Notes under the pieces: generated by a model
Told to the model about the DNA's origin: nothing
The model's input: only the letters and a program-made list of their open reading frames with translations
Database searches by the model: none
Shown: positions 10,881-23,100 of the stretch, one piece after another
Layout of the letters: each line of letters begins with the position of its first letter
Numbering within the stretch: position 1 is the stretch's first letter
Origin: Desmodesmus armatus
Lineage: Eukaryota > Chlorophyta > Chlorophyceae > Sphaeropleales > Scenedesmaceae
Length of the DNA: 64,000 nucleotides
Assembly: GCA_007449985.2 (NCBI GenBank)
Contig: VIIQ02000352.1
Coordinates: 1 to 64,000, forward strand
Direction: 5' to 3'
Program-made: the position numbers and the translations under genes

Positions 10881-12894
10881 TGTGACAGGTGAGTTCGAGG
10901 TTCCGTCGTGGAAGTCCGAAATATTACCAGCCAATGTTTCGTTTATCTTCAGCGTGAATGCTCAAACAGCCCCTGCGACATGTGTGCCTGAGGACATTGT
11001 GCTCAGCCATGTCACTACGGTAAGCTCATGAGCTCACTCATCAGTGAGTCACTCCTTGGTTTTTGTGGAACAGCTTGATGTCCATCTTGGCTTTTACAAC
11101 ATCATTGCGCTCAAACAAACGGTGAACTAGTGTGTGAGCACGTTCAGTTGATTTGCAACACACTCGTCTTGGTGATCAGGTGCACTGCCTGCAGCCAATC
11201 AGTGCATGCCGTGTTGCAGTGTGGACGCGCTCAGTGTGCGTTGCACACGTCTAGCCCCATGGTGAGTGAATGATGGAATGTCATGGCACAATATTACAAG
11301 CAGCTGCATGTCGCTGAGCGCGAGCAATGTTGCCCATGGGCTGGCCAGCAGTGCTGACTCATGAGTCCTACGGTTGGATAATCAATCAAATCAAATCAAA
11401 GTTACACCTGTAGCTATGAAGCTCAAGAGCTCATTCCAGCCATTCACTGATAGCATGGAGATAGTAGAACACACCAGAAGGTACAAAATACTGAGGATCA
11501 CAACAGAGAAGCCTGTCGTGGGCGGCACATTTTCTGGTTGTCCAACTCTGCGGCATCCCACATCAGTCATGGCACTGTGTTTTCCGCATATTTGGGCTCA
11601 GCCAGTGAGTCACACCACTGGTGTTATCGGATAACAAAGACCATACCAAACCCGGTTTTGGCAACACCTCTTACAGCGAGATCCCCTCCTAGAAGGGAAT
11701 TCCCGCCAACAGGAGAGGCAGACAACAGGAGAGGCAGACAACACCAACGTCTTGCAAGAAGAATATGCACCCACATACAAGAATACCACAATCAAGCGCT
11801 ACAGCCTGCGGTGGGCCTGGACCAGAGGCCCTGGCCCACAGAGAAGGATAGGACGTCACGCGTGGTGGCAAAATACCCAAGCAACAGCAAGACCACACCT
11901 TATCAAGGCGCCCTAGGGCAGGCCTGCATTCCAATAACCAGTATGCTTGCAGCGTGCATGTCAACCAAACACCCGACCTTCAAGGGTGTAGTGCACCCTG
12001 TCGACACGCTCACCCCCAAGGGCAAGATATGCTAAAAACATACGTCGAAAGTGCTGGCAAACACGCCAGCACCAGCAGCAGCAGCAGGAGCATCAGCATT
12101 GGCGCTGCCACAGGGCCCTGCCAGGAAGCAGCTTCCAAGCAGAGCATAGGCCAAGCCTTGGTGTGGCACCCATCACTCAATGAACCGCCACGGCTGGCAG
12201 TCAGTGGCTGCTGGAAGCAGCACTATAAAGTGTTGAGCGGCAGCAGTCAGGCTCAATCATGTGTCAACAGGTACAGTGTCTGCTAGAAGCAGTGGCGCTG
12301 CTCGCTGGGGCATCACAATTTCCTCTTGGGACTCAGGCTCCGTGTTGTGCTGACCGTCACGGTGGGCCAGCCCTGCTGCTAAAACCAGCCTGGGTGGAAG
12401 ATGTGTCCGCCTGCAGTATCGGAAGGTGGTAAACAGCGGCAGAGCATGACCAATGCTGTAATGCTAGTCCTGAGGGTGTGAGGTGGACCACTAGTAGTTG
12501 CGTAATGCAAGTGGCACTTGTCTGGAAGTGGAGGCCTCCTCGAGGTCTCGGTGGCAGTGCTACACCGTGACGTTGTGGAGCCCGAATTGCACCGTGATGC
12601 TGTGGGCGCTTCTGTAATGTACAGCCCTGGGGGCTGCTGCACTACCAGCTGTCAAACTAGTTGAACAGCAGCCAGCAACTCAATCAGAGAGGTGTAGCCT
12701 GACCCGGTGGGGCCCAAGCAGACCCTGCTATGAGCCAACAGTCTTCAAGGCTGAGCCTGAGCCTGAGGCTGCTTTGCCACCTACTTTGGCCATGTACTCA
12801 TTCAATGAGTACACAGTCGAACAGTGGCCAAGCCCCCCTTAGGCACCCCCCCCCCCCCAAAGAGGGTGACCCCTCTTACCTGCAAGGCAGCAGC

Positions 12895-13914
12895 CTAGTT
12901 TGTTGGTTGCTGCACCTCCTTCGGAAGCCTGCTGTTGGATAGCTGACCGCTGGCAGCAAGGGGCGCCACATCAGCAGCATTAGATAACTCAGCAGCACTG
13001 CTTCCTGCTGCCAGCACAGCAGCAGCACCCTGTGCCCCTCTCAGGACCTGTTGTGCAGCCTGCACTGCTGCACTGACTGCAGCGGTGCTGACAGCTGCAC
13101 CCTCTGCCTGCTGCTGCTTCAGCGCTAGTTCCATCTGGATCATGAGCTGCTGGAGAGCTGGATGCTGCGTCTCCTGCTCGCGCACTGTGGCTTCATCAGC
13201 TTGCCACTGCCTCAGCACCTCTGCTGCCACTGGTCTATGAGCTAACGCTGTGGGTCCTGCTCCTACTGCGTGCACATCTCGCTCCACTAGAGCCCTTAGC
13301 AGCACGACGGCCAGCTCTGTGTGCCCTTTTGCTGCAGCTGCCCAACTCGCCTGTGACATGGCCTCTGTTGACACCTGTGGAGCAGCAAGCAGGGTCTCCA
13401 CAGCCTCTGCCCTGCCGACTGACGCTGCAAGCTCCAGTGGTGCCCTCAAGTTGAACTGTTGAACTGTGCAGTTGTACTGTTCAGGCGTACCGCTGGCGTC
13501 TGCATGTGCGCTCAGCAGTAACTGCATCACCTTGATGTGCCCTTTTTTTGCCGCCCAGGACAGCGCTGTGTAGCCGATACCATCAACCGCATCCACTGTG
13601 GCCCCAGCAGTCAACAGCAGCTGCACCACTTCACTGTGGTTGAGCTTTGCGGCATGGTGCAGGGCAGTCTGGCCAGCTGCATCAACAGCATCTACTGCTG
13701 CAGCAGCATTCAGCAGCACCTTCACCACTCCACTGTGGCCGTTCTTTGCGGCGTAGTGCAGGCATGTTAAGCCCCCTGCACCAGCTGCACTCACTGCTGC
13801 GCCTGCTGCGATAAGCAGTCGTGCTGCTGTTGTATCCCCAACGTCTGCTGCCTGTCGAAGGAGAGCGTCGCGGACTGCAGCGGCGAAAGCGCACAATAAT
13901 TGGCCCATTTTCAC
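12895..13914 (-). CDS. Ankyrin-repeat protein (ANK gene 2, no membrane exon)
   Basis: Single open exon of 339 aa, ATG at 13914. It opens MKMGQLLCAFAAAVRDALLR and carries about five ankyrin repeats (GLTCLHYAAKNGHSGVVKVL, GQTALHHAAKLNHSEVVQLL, GYTALSWAAKKGHIKVMQLL). The LLAAPQVSTEAMSQASWAAA block and a Gln/Ala-rich helical tail follow. It is closest to gene 4 (MRMGQILCTFAAAVRDAALR). The TAG at 12895-12897 falls 15 bases before a conserved GCAG|GTAAGAG donor at 12880/12879, the position where genes 1 and 3 splice to a membrane exon. The protein is therefore predicted to be soluble, with the old intron left in the 3' UTR. Function unknown. Confidence 0.85.
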   Translation of the reverse strand: MKMGQLLCAFAAAVRDALLRQAADVGDTTAARLLIAAGAAVSAAGAGGLTCLHYAAKNGHSGVVKVLLNAAAAVDAVDAAGQTALHHAAKLNHSEVVQLLLTAGATVDAVDGIGYTALSWAAKKGHIKVMQLLLSAHADASGTPEQYNCTVQQFNLRAPLELAASVGRAEAVETLLAAPQVSTEAMSQASWAAAAKGHTELAVVLLRALVERDVHAVGAGPTALAHRPVAAEVLRQWQADEATVREQETQHPALQQLMIQMELALKQQQAEGAAVSTAAVSAAVQAAQQVLRGAQGAAAVLAAGSSAAELSNAADVAPLAASGQLSNSRLPKEVQQPTN

Positions 13915-13974
13915 GCTCTTCGTCTGGATCCAACCTGAAGACGGAGGACGGATGCAGTGGAGGGCTATCGGCTG

Positions 13975-13999
13975 TGACGTAATGACCCGATTACGTTAC
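13975..13999 (-). promoter_or_regulatory. TGACGTAAT inverted repeat upstream of ankyrin gene 2
   Basis: TGACGTAAT and ATTACGTTACA are separated by six bases, 61 bases upstream of the start. This and the adjacent leader GACGGAGGACGGATG are shared with ankyrin gene 4. Confidence 0.55.
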
Positions 14000-15127
14000 A
14001 ACACGTCACGAGTCCATATCGCTAGACGTTATCAATTGTAGGGACAAAAACAGACCTAGATGGAGCGGTTACCAGTCGATTTATTTAGGGTGGCTCCTGT
14101 GGAGTTGGTCTGGCCGGGTTAGCAGGGTGTGGAGGTGCCTACTTGCTTGAAGAGGTCCCGCTGCTACAGTGTGGTGTTTGAAATGTGCATAGTGACGTCT
14201 ATATGCTGAACCGACTCTGTAATAATACAAAGTGCATGCCAGGCGACTTGCACAGTGGTAGTTGGCGATGCCTTTTTATAACAGCTGTTACAACAACTGC
14301 CACTTCTGAACGAGGCAACGAATGCCCCGGGTGAGCATTGATCTGTTATCAGAGCATGCATGTTCCAGTTTTTCCTCCCGTTTATTTCTCGTTCAGCAGA
14401 CTGCACGTAAAACGCGGTTTCAGAATTCCATGCCTGTTGCACGCATCGCATTTTGGCCGCATCGCTACAGAGAAATTTGCAAAAAGCTTTTCCATCAATA
14501 CATGCAGATCCACTGACGTGCAATTGTTACAGCAACTGCCACGATTTTGGACAGCACTGTGCCCGCATGTGGGGCACGAAATGCTGCAGTGGTAGCATTG
14601 TAAAGCGTCTGGTGCATGCAGTGTTGGCAGAGTGCTGCTGCACACTGCGATCATTTGTCAGCTGTCCGGCTCACTGCACGCAGCTACGATTCTATCGGAG
14701 AACATTGTAGTCTTACTTTGTTGGATCTCAAATCCTGAAATTCAGCTCGATACGGGCCCCACAGAAAAATCGCCACGGAGAAGCATTTTTTGCTCATGTT
14801 CAGATTGTACTGGTAACCGTAATCATGCCACAACATGTGGCTGGCAACGCAGCATACTTGCTTAACCGGCACGAGAGAGCACGTGGTCCTGTCCCAGCAT
14901 AGCACACCACGAATAGCGCTGTCGTCACCGTACCAGGTAGTGCTAGGGCTCCACCATATGGCAGATTACATGGTACCAGACGATCTTGCGAAGGTCACGT
15001 AGCTCTCTCATCAGTGGTTGCACGTTCCCAGCACAGGCAGCTGCCAAGGGCACCCTTGTGTGCACATTCATGACTCATGTGCTAACTGCCAGTGATTGAT
15101 GTTGATGTTGAGACAACAAGTGAGTGC

Positions 15128-15961
15128 TACAAGGTGGGGGTCCTCCAATTTGCCCGCCCCACCAATTTGCCCACCCAGCTGTTTGGCGAGTACAGGCAGC
15201 CACAGGCCCTGCCCTTTTGGAGAGTGTGTATCTGTATACGTAGAAGATGATCTGTAATATCAGATTTGACCAGACACGAGGTTCATAAGAGCAGCAGCAG
15301 TTGGTGATCACACACTTGGTCCGCAATGTTAGGGAGAGTCGCGAGGCGCGAAAAGAATGATAAGATAACGTTTTGACATCAACAATTGATTTTTTGCAAC
15401 AGTTTGGGGCACACACTCCGGTCAAAATGTGTGAGTAATCACTGCCGCAGCCTTGCCCAGCAGCCTGCAAACTGCAATTGGGCACTTGTGAGTGATCCGA
15501 AAGCAGGGGCAAACTGCAGGGAAGTGTTGTCAGATGGAACAAAGCAACATCAGGGCTTGGCAGGGCACCAGCAGCTGCTGCCGCTGTTACTGTGCAGTAC
15601 TGCACAGGTACGTCAGCGGCCTTGAGGGAGGCTTTCAGAGGCCCTCAGGTGTTGATATTAAGAGTCAGAAGTATTACAATTATTAGATGGGAAATATTCC
15701 AGCCTTCAAAAGCTCGTTGTGCTGCATATTCAGGGTGGGCAAATTTGAGGGACACTGATGATGAGCAGCAGTGCTGCTGCTGTCGCCATATCACGCTCCA
15801 AACCCAACGGATGCCCGTCAAAATGATAACTGTTTACTATCAAAATGAAAACTGTTTACTATCAAAAGTATAAAGTGATTTTTGCGTCCTTAAACCTGGT
15901 GTGCGGGACTCACAGTGTGAGATCCTAACATGTGGGCAAATTTGAGGACCCCCACCTTGTA
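15128..15961. mobile_element. Non-autonomous TIR element, about 830 bp
   Basis: The left end TACAAGGTGGGGGTCC followed by TCCAATTTGCCC and the right end GGGCAAATTTGA followed by GGACCCCCACCTTGTA form terminal inverted repeats of about 30 bases with few mismatches. TA at both edges is compatible with a TA target duplication (Tc1/mariner-like, tentative). Sub-terminal copies of the (GG)GTGGGCAAATT motif lie near 15160 and 15735. No transposase is encoded, so it would need one in trans. Confidence 0.7.
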
Positions 15962-17241
15962 TTTGTTATGGCGCTGTACAGCAACTTCATTGCACCACGG
16001 ACGACTGAGTCACTGCTGTGCTTTCATGTTTGTACGAATGCCTTCTTGTTGGTGTAGTGTTCTCTGTGTGTAAGCGGCTGCCAGCAGTGCACATACACAG
16101 TGAGTGTTCACCATTGCTCCTGTTGCTGTGCTTTCGGTTTTGTTGTAAGGGTGGTGTACGTCATGGCGGTCAACTCACAAGGACAATTTTTTCGTCCATG
16201 CTGATATGGCAGCCTTGGCCATGCCAATGCAGGCCCTAGCATCAACACCACTAACATGTTTATTGGCATCACAACCAGAACTGCCAGCCACAGGGGTATG
16301 ATACCCCTGCCAACACAGTGTCTTGAGATGGTGGCTGAAAGCAACACTGCAACGTGCAGCTGCCTGCAGTCAGCACGTCAGCAGACCGTATGCTGCATAT
16401 TTGGTGTACTTTTTGCCAACCATATGTTCAGGGGCAAGTGCAGCATGCCGTGCGGCGGATTTTCATCCCCCCCCCCCCCCCCACACACACACACACACAC
16501 AAACCCTGCAGGCGTGCCAGATGCCTGCAGAGACTCCACCCACCAGGCCCAGCAAGGGCCTCAAAACACAACCACCAGTGCCCGTCACCAAGGCAAGCAT
16601 GCCCGATCTGTCTCAGATCATCATCATGACACGAAAATGCCCCAAGACGTCAGGCAAGCAGACACCACTGGTTGCAGGGCAAACATCTGCGCCCCGCTGT
16701 CTGTTTACCATGTGGGTGCACTGCCAGTAGCAACAGCGCCAGTAGAAACAGCGCCAGTAGCAAAGCGCAAGTAGGAGCCACGCCAGCACTACTGGGCGAC
16801 GGCGCTAGCACCAGCTGCCTGACACTGCAAGCCCTCCGAAAGGCTGCTGGACATATGACAGCCAGAACCTTGAAGTTTTTGAAAAACATTACTGATGATG
16901 CATGTGTCACACGGGTGACCGGAACGTAGTCAAATGAGCCATCACCCTGCTGCACATGAGCAATGCGAGCCCTGCTGTCAACAGCTGCGTGCGTGGTTTG
17001 CTTGCAGCATAGATTTATCAGCTATGCCAGCAGCCAACAGCCACATGGGCCCGTATCACCCCACCCAAGAGCCCACTGGCTAAAAACAGCGACGTGTCAC
17101 GCCGTATGACGGCGTGTGGATAGAATGTCGGTGCCAACCAGCTGTGAACAGGTGCAGGCGAGAGTGGTGCCTGTGTAGGTCAAACCAAGCAGGGTTTGGG
17201 GCCTGAGCTGTGTTCTGTGAGGCTACTTGTGGCTGGTTCTG

Positions 17242-17590
17242 TACGAGAGAGCCGAGCTCTCTCGTATCACAACGCGTATGGCATGATGTGAAGGACGCAA
17301 TGCACGCTGTTGCGTGCTAGGTCGGCCTCGGTAACTCTCCTGCTCCCGGTTGATGCCCCTTCTCAAGACGCACCGTGTAACCTTAATCGTGGAACCGCTC
17401 CTCAGCAGACTGATACTGAGTTGCAGCACACAGTGTTTCATACGAGAGAGCTCCCTTGAGTAGTGTGGCACAGAGCGGAGAGCCGAGATGGCAGCAGTAG
17501 GCGGAGCACTGGAGCGAGCAGCGGGCTTCAGCAGGCGTCACACACCGCGAAGAAGTCTACACTATTTCAATGGAGCTCTCTCGTATGAAA
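17242..17590. repeat. Repeated TACGAGAGAGC/GCTCTCTCGTA hairpin motifs
   Basis: A perfect short hairpin (TACGAGAGAGC-CGA-GCTCTCTCGTA) lies at 17242-17266. Further on, TTTCATACGAGAGAGCTC (about 17437) and GAGCTCTCTCGTATGAAA (about 17573) form an inverted pair around roughly 120 bases. The four half-sites share one core. This may be a small foldback element or clustered sites for a binding protein. Confidence 0.6.
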
Positions 17591-17860
17591 TGGCGTGCAT
17601 CCGCCGTGAAAACCCCTCCGCCGCAGTTTGCCGTGACAGACGCACTCAGTGACTAATAGCAGCGTGTGGCAGACTGCTGTAAGCCAGAAAGCCCAGAAGC
17701 AAGACAATCCAACCCATGGCTACCAGTGGCACACTCATACTATCTGACGTATTGGCCACGCCCTGATCACCACTGCAAGAGTCTACAATGCTTCAGGGTA
17801 GATGAAAAGTAGTAGCGCCAATGTGGTGCTGCAAGCCACCATCAGACCCCATCAGTGGTT

Positions 17861-19905
17861 CTACCACGCAGCAGACGCCTGCTGCATTGCCTCAACAATC
17901 CTACTGAGAGTCAAAGCAAGGCCGTCACGCATCGCAAACACATGCTGAGCAATGCCGGTGTCACCAAACCACCAAGTCAGCACATGCACCAAAACAAACA
18001 TGTTTGAGAACATGATCAATGATTCTGCAGCTAAACACACACCGCTCAGCAAAGAGAAAGATAAAGTGGATATGTGTGAAAGGTGAGGCTCCAGCAGTAG
18101 CGGCAGCTCGAGCAGCGGCACTGCCGGCAACAGCAGCATAGGCCACATGGCCCATGTGCTGCCATAGACCACGCAGACCAACGCCAGCATCACACACACA
18201 ACCGACAGCAGCTCTGCTGCCAGCAGGAGCAGGGTGAATACACTCCAGTGCCTGAGCAGGTTGAGGATGGTGCAGCTCTTGAGGGTTGATGCACTGCTCT
18301 TGAGGATGGATACGCTGTGCCTCAGCACTGTGGCAAAAGTTGGACCAGCGCTGGTGCTGGGGCTCTCCTGCGTGTCTGCCTGCAGCAAGAAAGGCGGTGC
18401 AGCGCCAGCACACTCAGCATGACTGTTGACAGTGGGTGGCAAATGGCTAGTGGGCAGGACCTGAGCGGCAAACGCACTAGCAGGGAGGATGAAGTGGCAG
18501 ATTGCGAGTACAAGGTACTCAGGCCACCAGCCATGCCTTGTGGGAGTTGCGATCATTTTCACCCAGCATCACTGGTGGGGTACTAGCTACATCATAAGTT
18601 GTTGCGTGACAGCCAGGTGCAAGGTGTCCTGCAGATGAATATCACAACGTTGATGGTTAACCAGCCTGTTTCAGAAACATTTTCAAGCATGCTGGAGGGC
18701 ATAGCCAAATTTCCTGCAGCAAGGCCTGCTGCAAAGCTGCCTCCCCATCTACTTTCAACATGTAGCCCGTCATCAATGCCCATGTCATCCCCACCAGTTC
18801 TTAACCAACCTCAACCTACCTGCAGTTCACTCATCTGGTGAGCTTGCTGTTGCCCTGCCACCTGCAGCCCATTGCTAGGCAGCTGGCCCTCCCACTGTGT
18901 GTTGCCTGCTGCGCTGTAGGCAAGGGGTGCCACAGCTGCAGTCGCAGCAGCTTCGGCGGCACTGCTCGCTGCTGCCAGCACAGCTGCATCACCTGCTGCC
19001 CTGCTCACCACCTGTTCCGCAGCCTGCACTGCTGCACTGACTGCAGAGGACTTGATGTCTATTGCCTGCGCTCGCAGCTGCTGGTTGGTGCGTGCAATCC
19101 GAACCATGAGCTCCTGGTGTGCTGGCCTTGCAACCTCCTGCTGCCGTACTGCATCTTCGGCAGCCTGCCACTGCCCCAGCACCTCTGCTGTCACTGATTG
19201 CTTGCCCAGCACTGCCGCTGCTGCTGCGTGCCTATCGCGCTTCACCAGGGCCCTGAGCACCATGACGGCCAGCTCTGTGTGCCCTCGTTCTGCAGCTGCC
19301 ACAGCTGCATGTCCCATAGACTCAATTGAGAGCTGTGGAGCAGCAAGCAGGGCCAGCACAGCCGCTGTATGGCCGGCAGCTGCTGCATGGTACACTGGCG
19401 TCAGGAGATTACACCTGGCCTCATTGACATCTGCATGTGCGGCTAGCAAAAGCTGCACCAGCGTTGCATAGCCACGTTCTGCTGCCAGCTGCAGGGCTGT
19501 GGGGGCGACTGGGGTAGCAGCACCCACCGATGCATGTGCACCCAAAAGCAGCTGCACGACCGCCACGTGGTTGTTCTGAACCGCCGATGCCAGGGCTGTC
19601 TGGCCCAAGGAAGCAACAGTATCCACTCATGCATTTGCATTCAACAGTAGCTGCACCACCATGGTGTGGCCGTCTTGTGCAGCGCGGTGCAGCGCTGTAT
19701 AGCCATAATCATCAACAAGATCTGTGGCTGCACCAGCGGTCAGCAGCACTTGCACTACTGCACTGTCACCGTGCTGTGCCGCTCTGTGCAGGGGTGTCGC
19801 TCCCCATGGATCAACTGCATCCACTGCTGCGCCTGCTGTGACATGCAGCTGTGCTGCTGCTGCGTCCCTCAGGAATACTGCTTGCAACAGAGTGCCAGCG
19901 AACAT
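17861..19905 (-). CDS. Ankyrin-repeat membrane protein (ANK-TM gene 3)
   Basis: Two exons: 19905-18820 and 18379-17861, with a CTGCAG|GTAGGT donor and TTGCTGCAG acceptor, both in phase 0. Exon 1 holds about six ankyrin repeats (GATPLHRAAQHGDSAVVQVL, GYTALHRAAQDGHTMVVQLL, GQTALASAVQNNHVAVVQLL), then LLAAPQLSIESMGHAAVAAA and a Gln/Ala helical region. Exon 2 starts ADTQESPSTSAGPT and encodes several hydrophobic segments (VFTLLLLAAELLSVVCVMLA; WPMLLLPAVPLLELPLLL; LIMFSNMFVLVHVLTWWFG), ending EAMQQASAAW. One in-frame TGA (19629-19627) interrupts exon 1 between LLNANA and VDTVAS, where relatives have Ser. This is either a real nonsense mutation or an assembly error. The architecture matches gene 1. 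Confidence 0.8.
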
Positions 19906-19999
19906 GATGGATCAATAGGGGTAAGCCTGTTGGATTCTCTTAATTTTGTTTAAGACAAACGAGATAATAAATTATGGGGGCCCTCCCTGGAGCATTTGT

Positions 20000-20023
20000 T
20001 TACGTAATGGCCTGCTCACGTAA
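20000..20023 (-). promoter_or_regulatory. TTACGTAATG...CACGTAA element upstream of ankyrin gene 3
   Basis: TTACGTAATG and CTCACGTAA half-sites face each other 95 bases upstream of the start codon of gene 3. The spacing and ACGT cores match the elements of the other three ankyrin genes. Confidence 0.5.
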
Positions 20024-20140
20024 AAACTCCCCAAATGGATGTGTTCCTGTGATTTGGACCAGATGCGTTGTTTTTACCGATCAACCATCAATATTTGGTA
20101 ACAAGCGTGGCAGAGGCACCAACGTGTAGCCAGTTTGACC

Positions 20141-20163
20141 TGCTGCAGCACAGCACAGCACAG
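20141..20163 (-). promoter_or_regulatory. CTGCAGCACAGCACAGCACA box, gene 3
   Basis: Copy of the string found upstream of ankyrin genes 1 and 4, here about 236 bases before the start codon. Confidence 0.4.
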
Positions 20164-23100
20164 CCCCAAGAGATACGGCTCGTGTGGTCGGTAGCGAAGC
20201 AGGATGTCGTCATGGTCAACTTTTTAGTTTTACAAGGGCAATTCTTCGCTACCGGATGCTGTGCCTAAGAATCAGTACTGTGCAAAGGGCAAGCCTCGGC
20301 ACAGCTTTTGACACCTGCCTATGAAACTCCTGTCACACTGAGACAGCTGGTATGACACTGCATTAAGGGGGCGGACTCCCACCTGTTGGTGTTGCTGCCC
20401 TGCCTGTTGGCTCACACATCCAAGACACATGTTTCATTCTGGTTTCATTCGTGCTTGTCGCAAGCGCAAGGGGGACATCAGCCAGCGTTCACAACGGATT
20501 TGCAGGGTTGCAAACGTCCATACGAAACTCGATCTTGATGCTGACCTGCTTGCGCGCCGCACGCTGCGTGCCAATATGCGGCTCAGCCGCAGCATGATGC
20601 TGTTGCCTGCACCCCCCCCCCCTCCCTTTACTGGGTGTGCAAGCTCTTGACAACCCCCGCCTAGGCCGTGCCTAGCAAGAGCATTCTAGACAAGTTGATG
20701 AAGGGTGTATCGACTATGTAGTCAGATCAAGTGTCTGGGCACTTTAGTGGTCTGCTCAATTTTTGATCTGGATCAGGGCCCCCAGTGTGACTCACATATA
20801 AGTTATTGCAACGAACTCGTGAGAGGAAGATGCTTAGGAGGCATACAGGCTCCCCCCTCCCCCCCGCAGGGGGGGAGGGCAGGTCAATACGGGGTAGGAA
20901 ATGGCCGTTAGCAGGCCAGCTGTGGTTCATGCCAACGTTGATATGTTGAAAACTATCAAAAAGCTTTGCTATTACGCTGCGTGGCTTGCAGCGCTGAATT
21001 GAACTTGAACCCAGCAGCTCCGAGGGGCAAACGCCAAGCCGGACAGCTTTCAGCGATAAAGTTTGTCATTTATCTTGTTCCAGCCGTCCGTGAATCCTGA
21101 GCGTGGCTAGTTGCGTGTATGTAGATACACCGATATATCTCTGCAGCCCCTGTGAGTTTCGTCATGGGGGCGCCTCAATAAGGTGTGTCGCTATGGGCGG
21201 AAGGCATTGGTACCAATTGCGTGTGCGTTCGTGTACATGGGGGCAGCGACAGTTGCTGGTCCCCGAACAGGTGACTAACCTGCAGGTGCCAGCAGCTGCA
21301 AACGCGAAGTCCCAAGCATTGATGACAGTTCCATATTGCTGTCGGATGCGTGTCTCATGCATGGTACCCATGCCGGATGTCACCGCGAATCGCGGTCAGC
21401 GATCATTGCATCAGGAGAGGTCGTCTGCTCCTGAGGAAGCCAGACGCCCCGACAGCTGCAACTTAGACACCTGGCATCAGTCCCGCATCGATGCAACACA
21501 GCCAGCGTTGACAGCATGCGGCAGCCTGCCTACAGACAACTGTTGCCCATGCAGCAGCATGCTTGGTGTGAGTGCAAAGTGCTGCAGGTATGCAGCAACG
21601 CGGCATGCCTGTGCAAGTTAAACATTGCTGCACCAGCAAAAAACACTCAGCGACAGCGACACCAGCAGCAGCAGCAACAAGTACACTCGGAAGACAGCGA
21701 TAGCAGGACAGCACCAGCAAGCACACTCAGCGGGATGTGCAAAACAGCAGCAACACCAGTCACTACATGCTACAACAGTGCCGAAGTCAACTTCAACATA
21801 GTGTGCTTGTCATGATATGGCGCAAGGCGTTTTGCACAGCCACGGTACAGGGGTGCCACATACCCATAAAAAGCCGAGGTCGTTGCTGTACTGACGCCAG
21901 CCGGGCGTTAGACGTTCTAAATCATAATTGAGGGCACTGCAATGCCATTGTGTAGTGTGTAGTACACACACGTAGCCACAGGAACCCCCACCTGCCAGCG
22001 GCTGCGCGGCATGCCCAACACCACATGGCTGCTCAATTTCTGTGCATCGCATTTGCATGTAGTACAGGCCAGTGTGCCTCGTGCTGCCAAGCACAGCTGG
22101 TCCCCTGCTGACCGCAGCCTGCGTCAGCGTCGCAGCATTACAGCTCCAGACCATGCCACGTGAGCCCAAACTTTGCTGAGAACAGGCCTTGCCCATCTTG
22201 GAAATGAGCAAGGGCCACGGAAGCCCAAAGCCCAAGCCGCTCATTGACGTACTTCAACAAGTTTACACTTGGCGGCTGACCACTTCACAAGTCACTAGCA
22301 GTGCCACATGGGCTAGGCGAAGCAAACAGACAGCAACAAGACAAAAGGGGCATTGCAGCCGCTGGCACCACCAGCGGCTGCAGCCTGCAGCCTGAGTCCC
22401 TGCCACCTTACACAGCCTGAGTCCCTGCCACATTACACAGCCACCCGGCGGTGGTGCTTGAGCAACCACCCTGTGACTAGTCACTAGTAGTGTACTGTGG
22501 CAGTACCAGCCTATAGCGACTAGTAGCCTGCCGCGACACACCTAACACACTAAACTGGCATGCGCCTGTACCAGTAGGCGCATGCTGTATGAATCAAAAC
22601 TCAGTGTGACGCGGCATTGCCATGTCATCCTGCCTGTTGCACCCTCCACCCTGTCACAGCCTGCCAGGCTGAGCCTGGCGAGTCGCCAAGCAGAGTTGGT
22701 GTTTGACAGCAGCGCTGACAAGGCGCACTCGGTTTTGGAAAATAACATATGTCCTGGTCATGGACCCTTGACCTTCAAGCTCAACATCGTGGCGCTTATG
22801 GAGCGACACTGCCGCAGCGGCTGCAGTCAGCCCGGCTGGGAGATGTGTCGGCCTACAGCATGGGTACAGTAAGTGGAACAGCAACGGCAAAGCATGCACG
22901 ATGTCAACACTGCCTCCGTGGCTTGTGGGGTAGCCTGCATGGCAGCGTGCCAGTATACGACACTAGTTTGTGGAACATGTGGCGGCATTACGGGCATCAA
23001 ACAGGAGTGAACGAACCGTCTGCAGGCTGGAATAGCATCCCTGTTCCAAGGTAACTGTGCTGGGAAGCCCAAGCCAGTGGGGGGTGCCAACAGGCATCGT

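Larger units (their letters stand above)
10657..12894. other. Intergenic region between ankyrin genes 1 and 2
   Basis: Holds the upstream region of ankyrin gene 1 and the downstream region of gene 2 (both minus). I see no supported gene. Short features: a doubled AGGAGAGGCAGACAAC near 11709-11738, an AATCAAATCAAA run near 11385, and poly-C at about 12847-12858 in the intron downstream of the gene 2 donor. The segment around 12385-12500 resembles 22830-22985 downstream of ankyrin gene 4, which supports a shared origin of the two loci. Confidence 0.5.
14000..17860. other. Gene-poor region between ankyrin genes 2 and 3
   Basis: No supported coding exon. Contents: repeated GTTACA(A/G)CAACTGCCAC near 14287 and 14527; a TIR-bounded element at 15128-15961; poly-C followed by (CA)n at about 16470-16500; TACGAGAGAGC/GCTCTCTCGTA repeats at 17242-17590; and a small palindrome around CGCCGTATGACGGCG near 17101. 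The longest open frame (176 codons, minus, 15605-15075) crosses the mobile element and has no splice or compositional support. Confidence 0.5.

Noticed and set aside
15075..15605. 176-aa minus-strand open frame as a transposase
   Set aside because: It overlaps the TIR end of the element, shows no transposase motif and is compositionally like its non-coding surroundings.
1149..19629. Reassignment of TGA to a sense codon to explain in-frame TGAs
   Set aside because: Several genes here end with TGA exactly where homology or composition predicts the end (starch synthase, 42600-53501, 40134-42203), and other loci have frameshifts that recoding would not repair.
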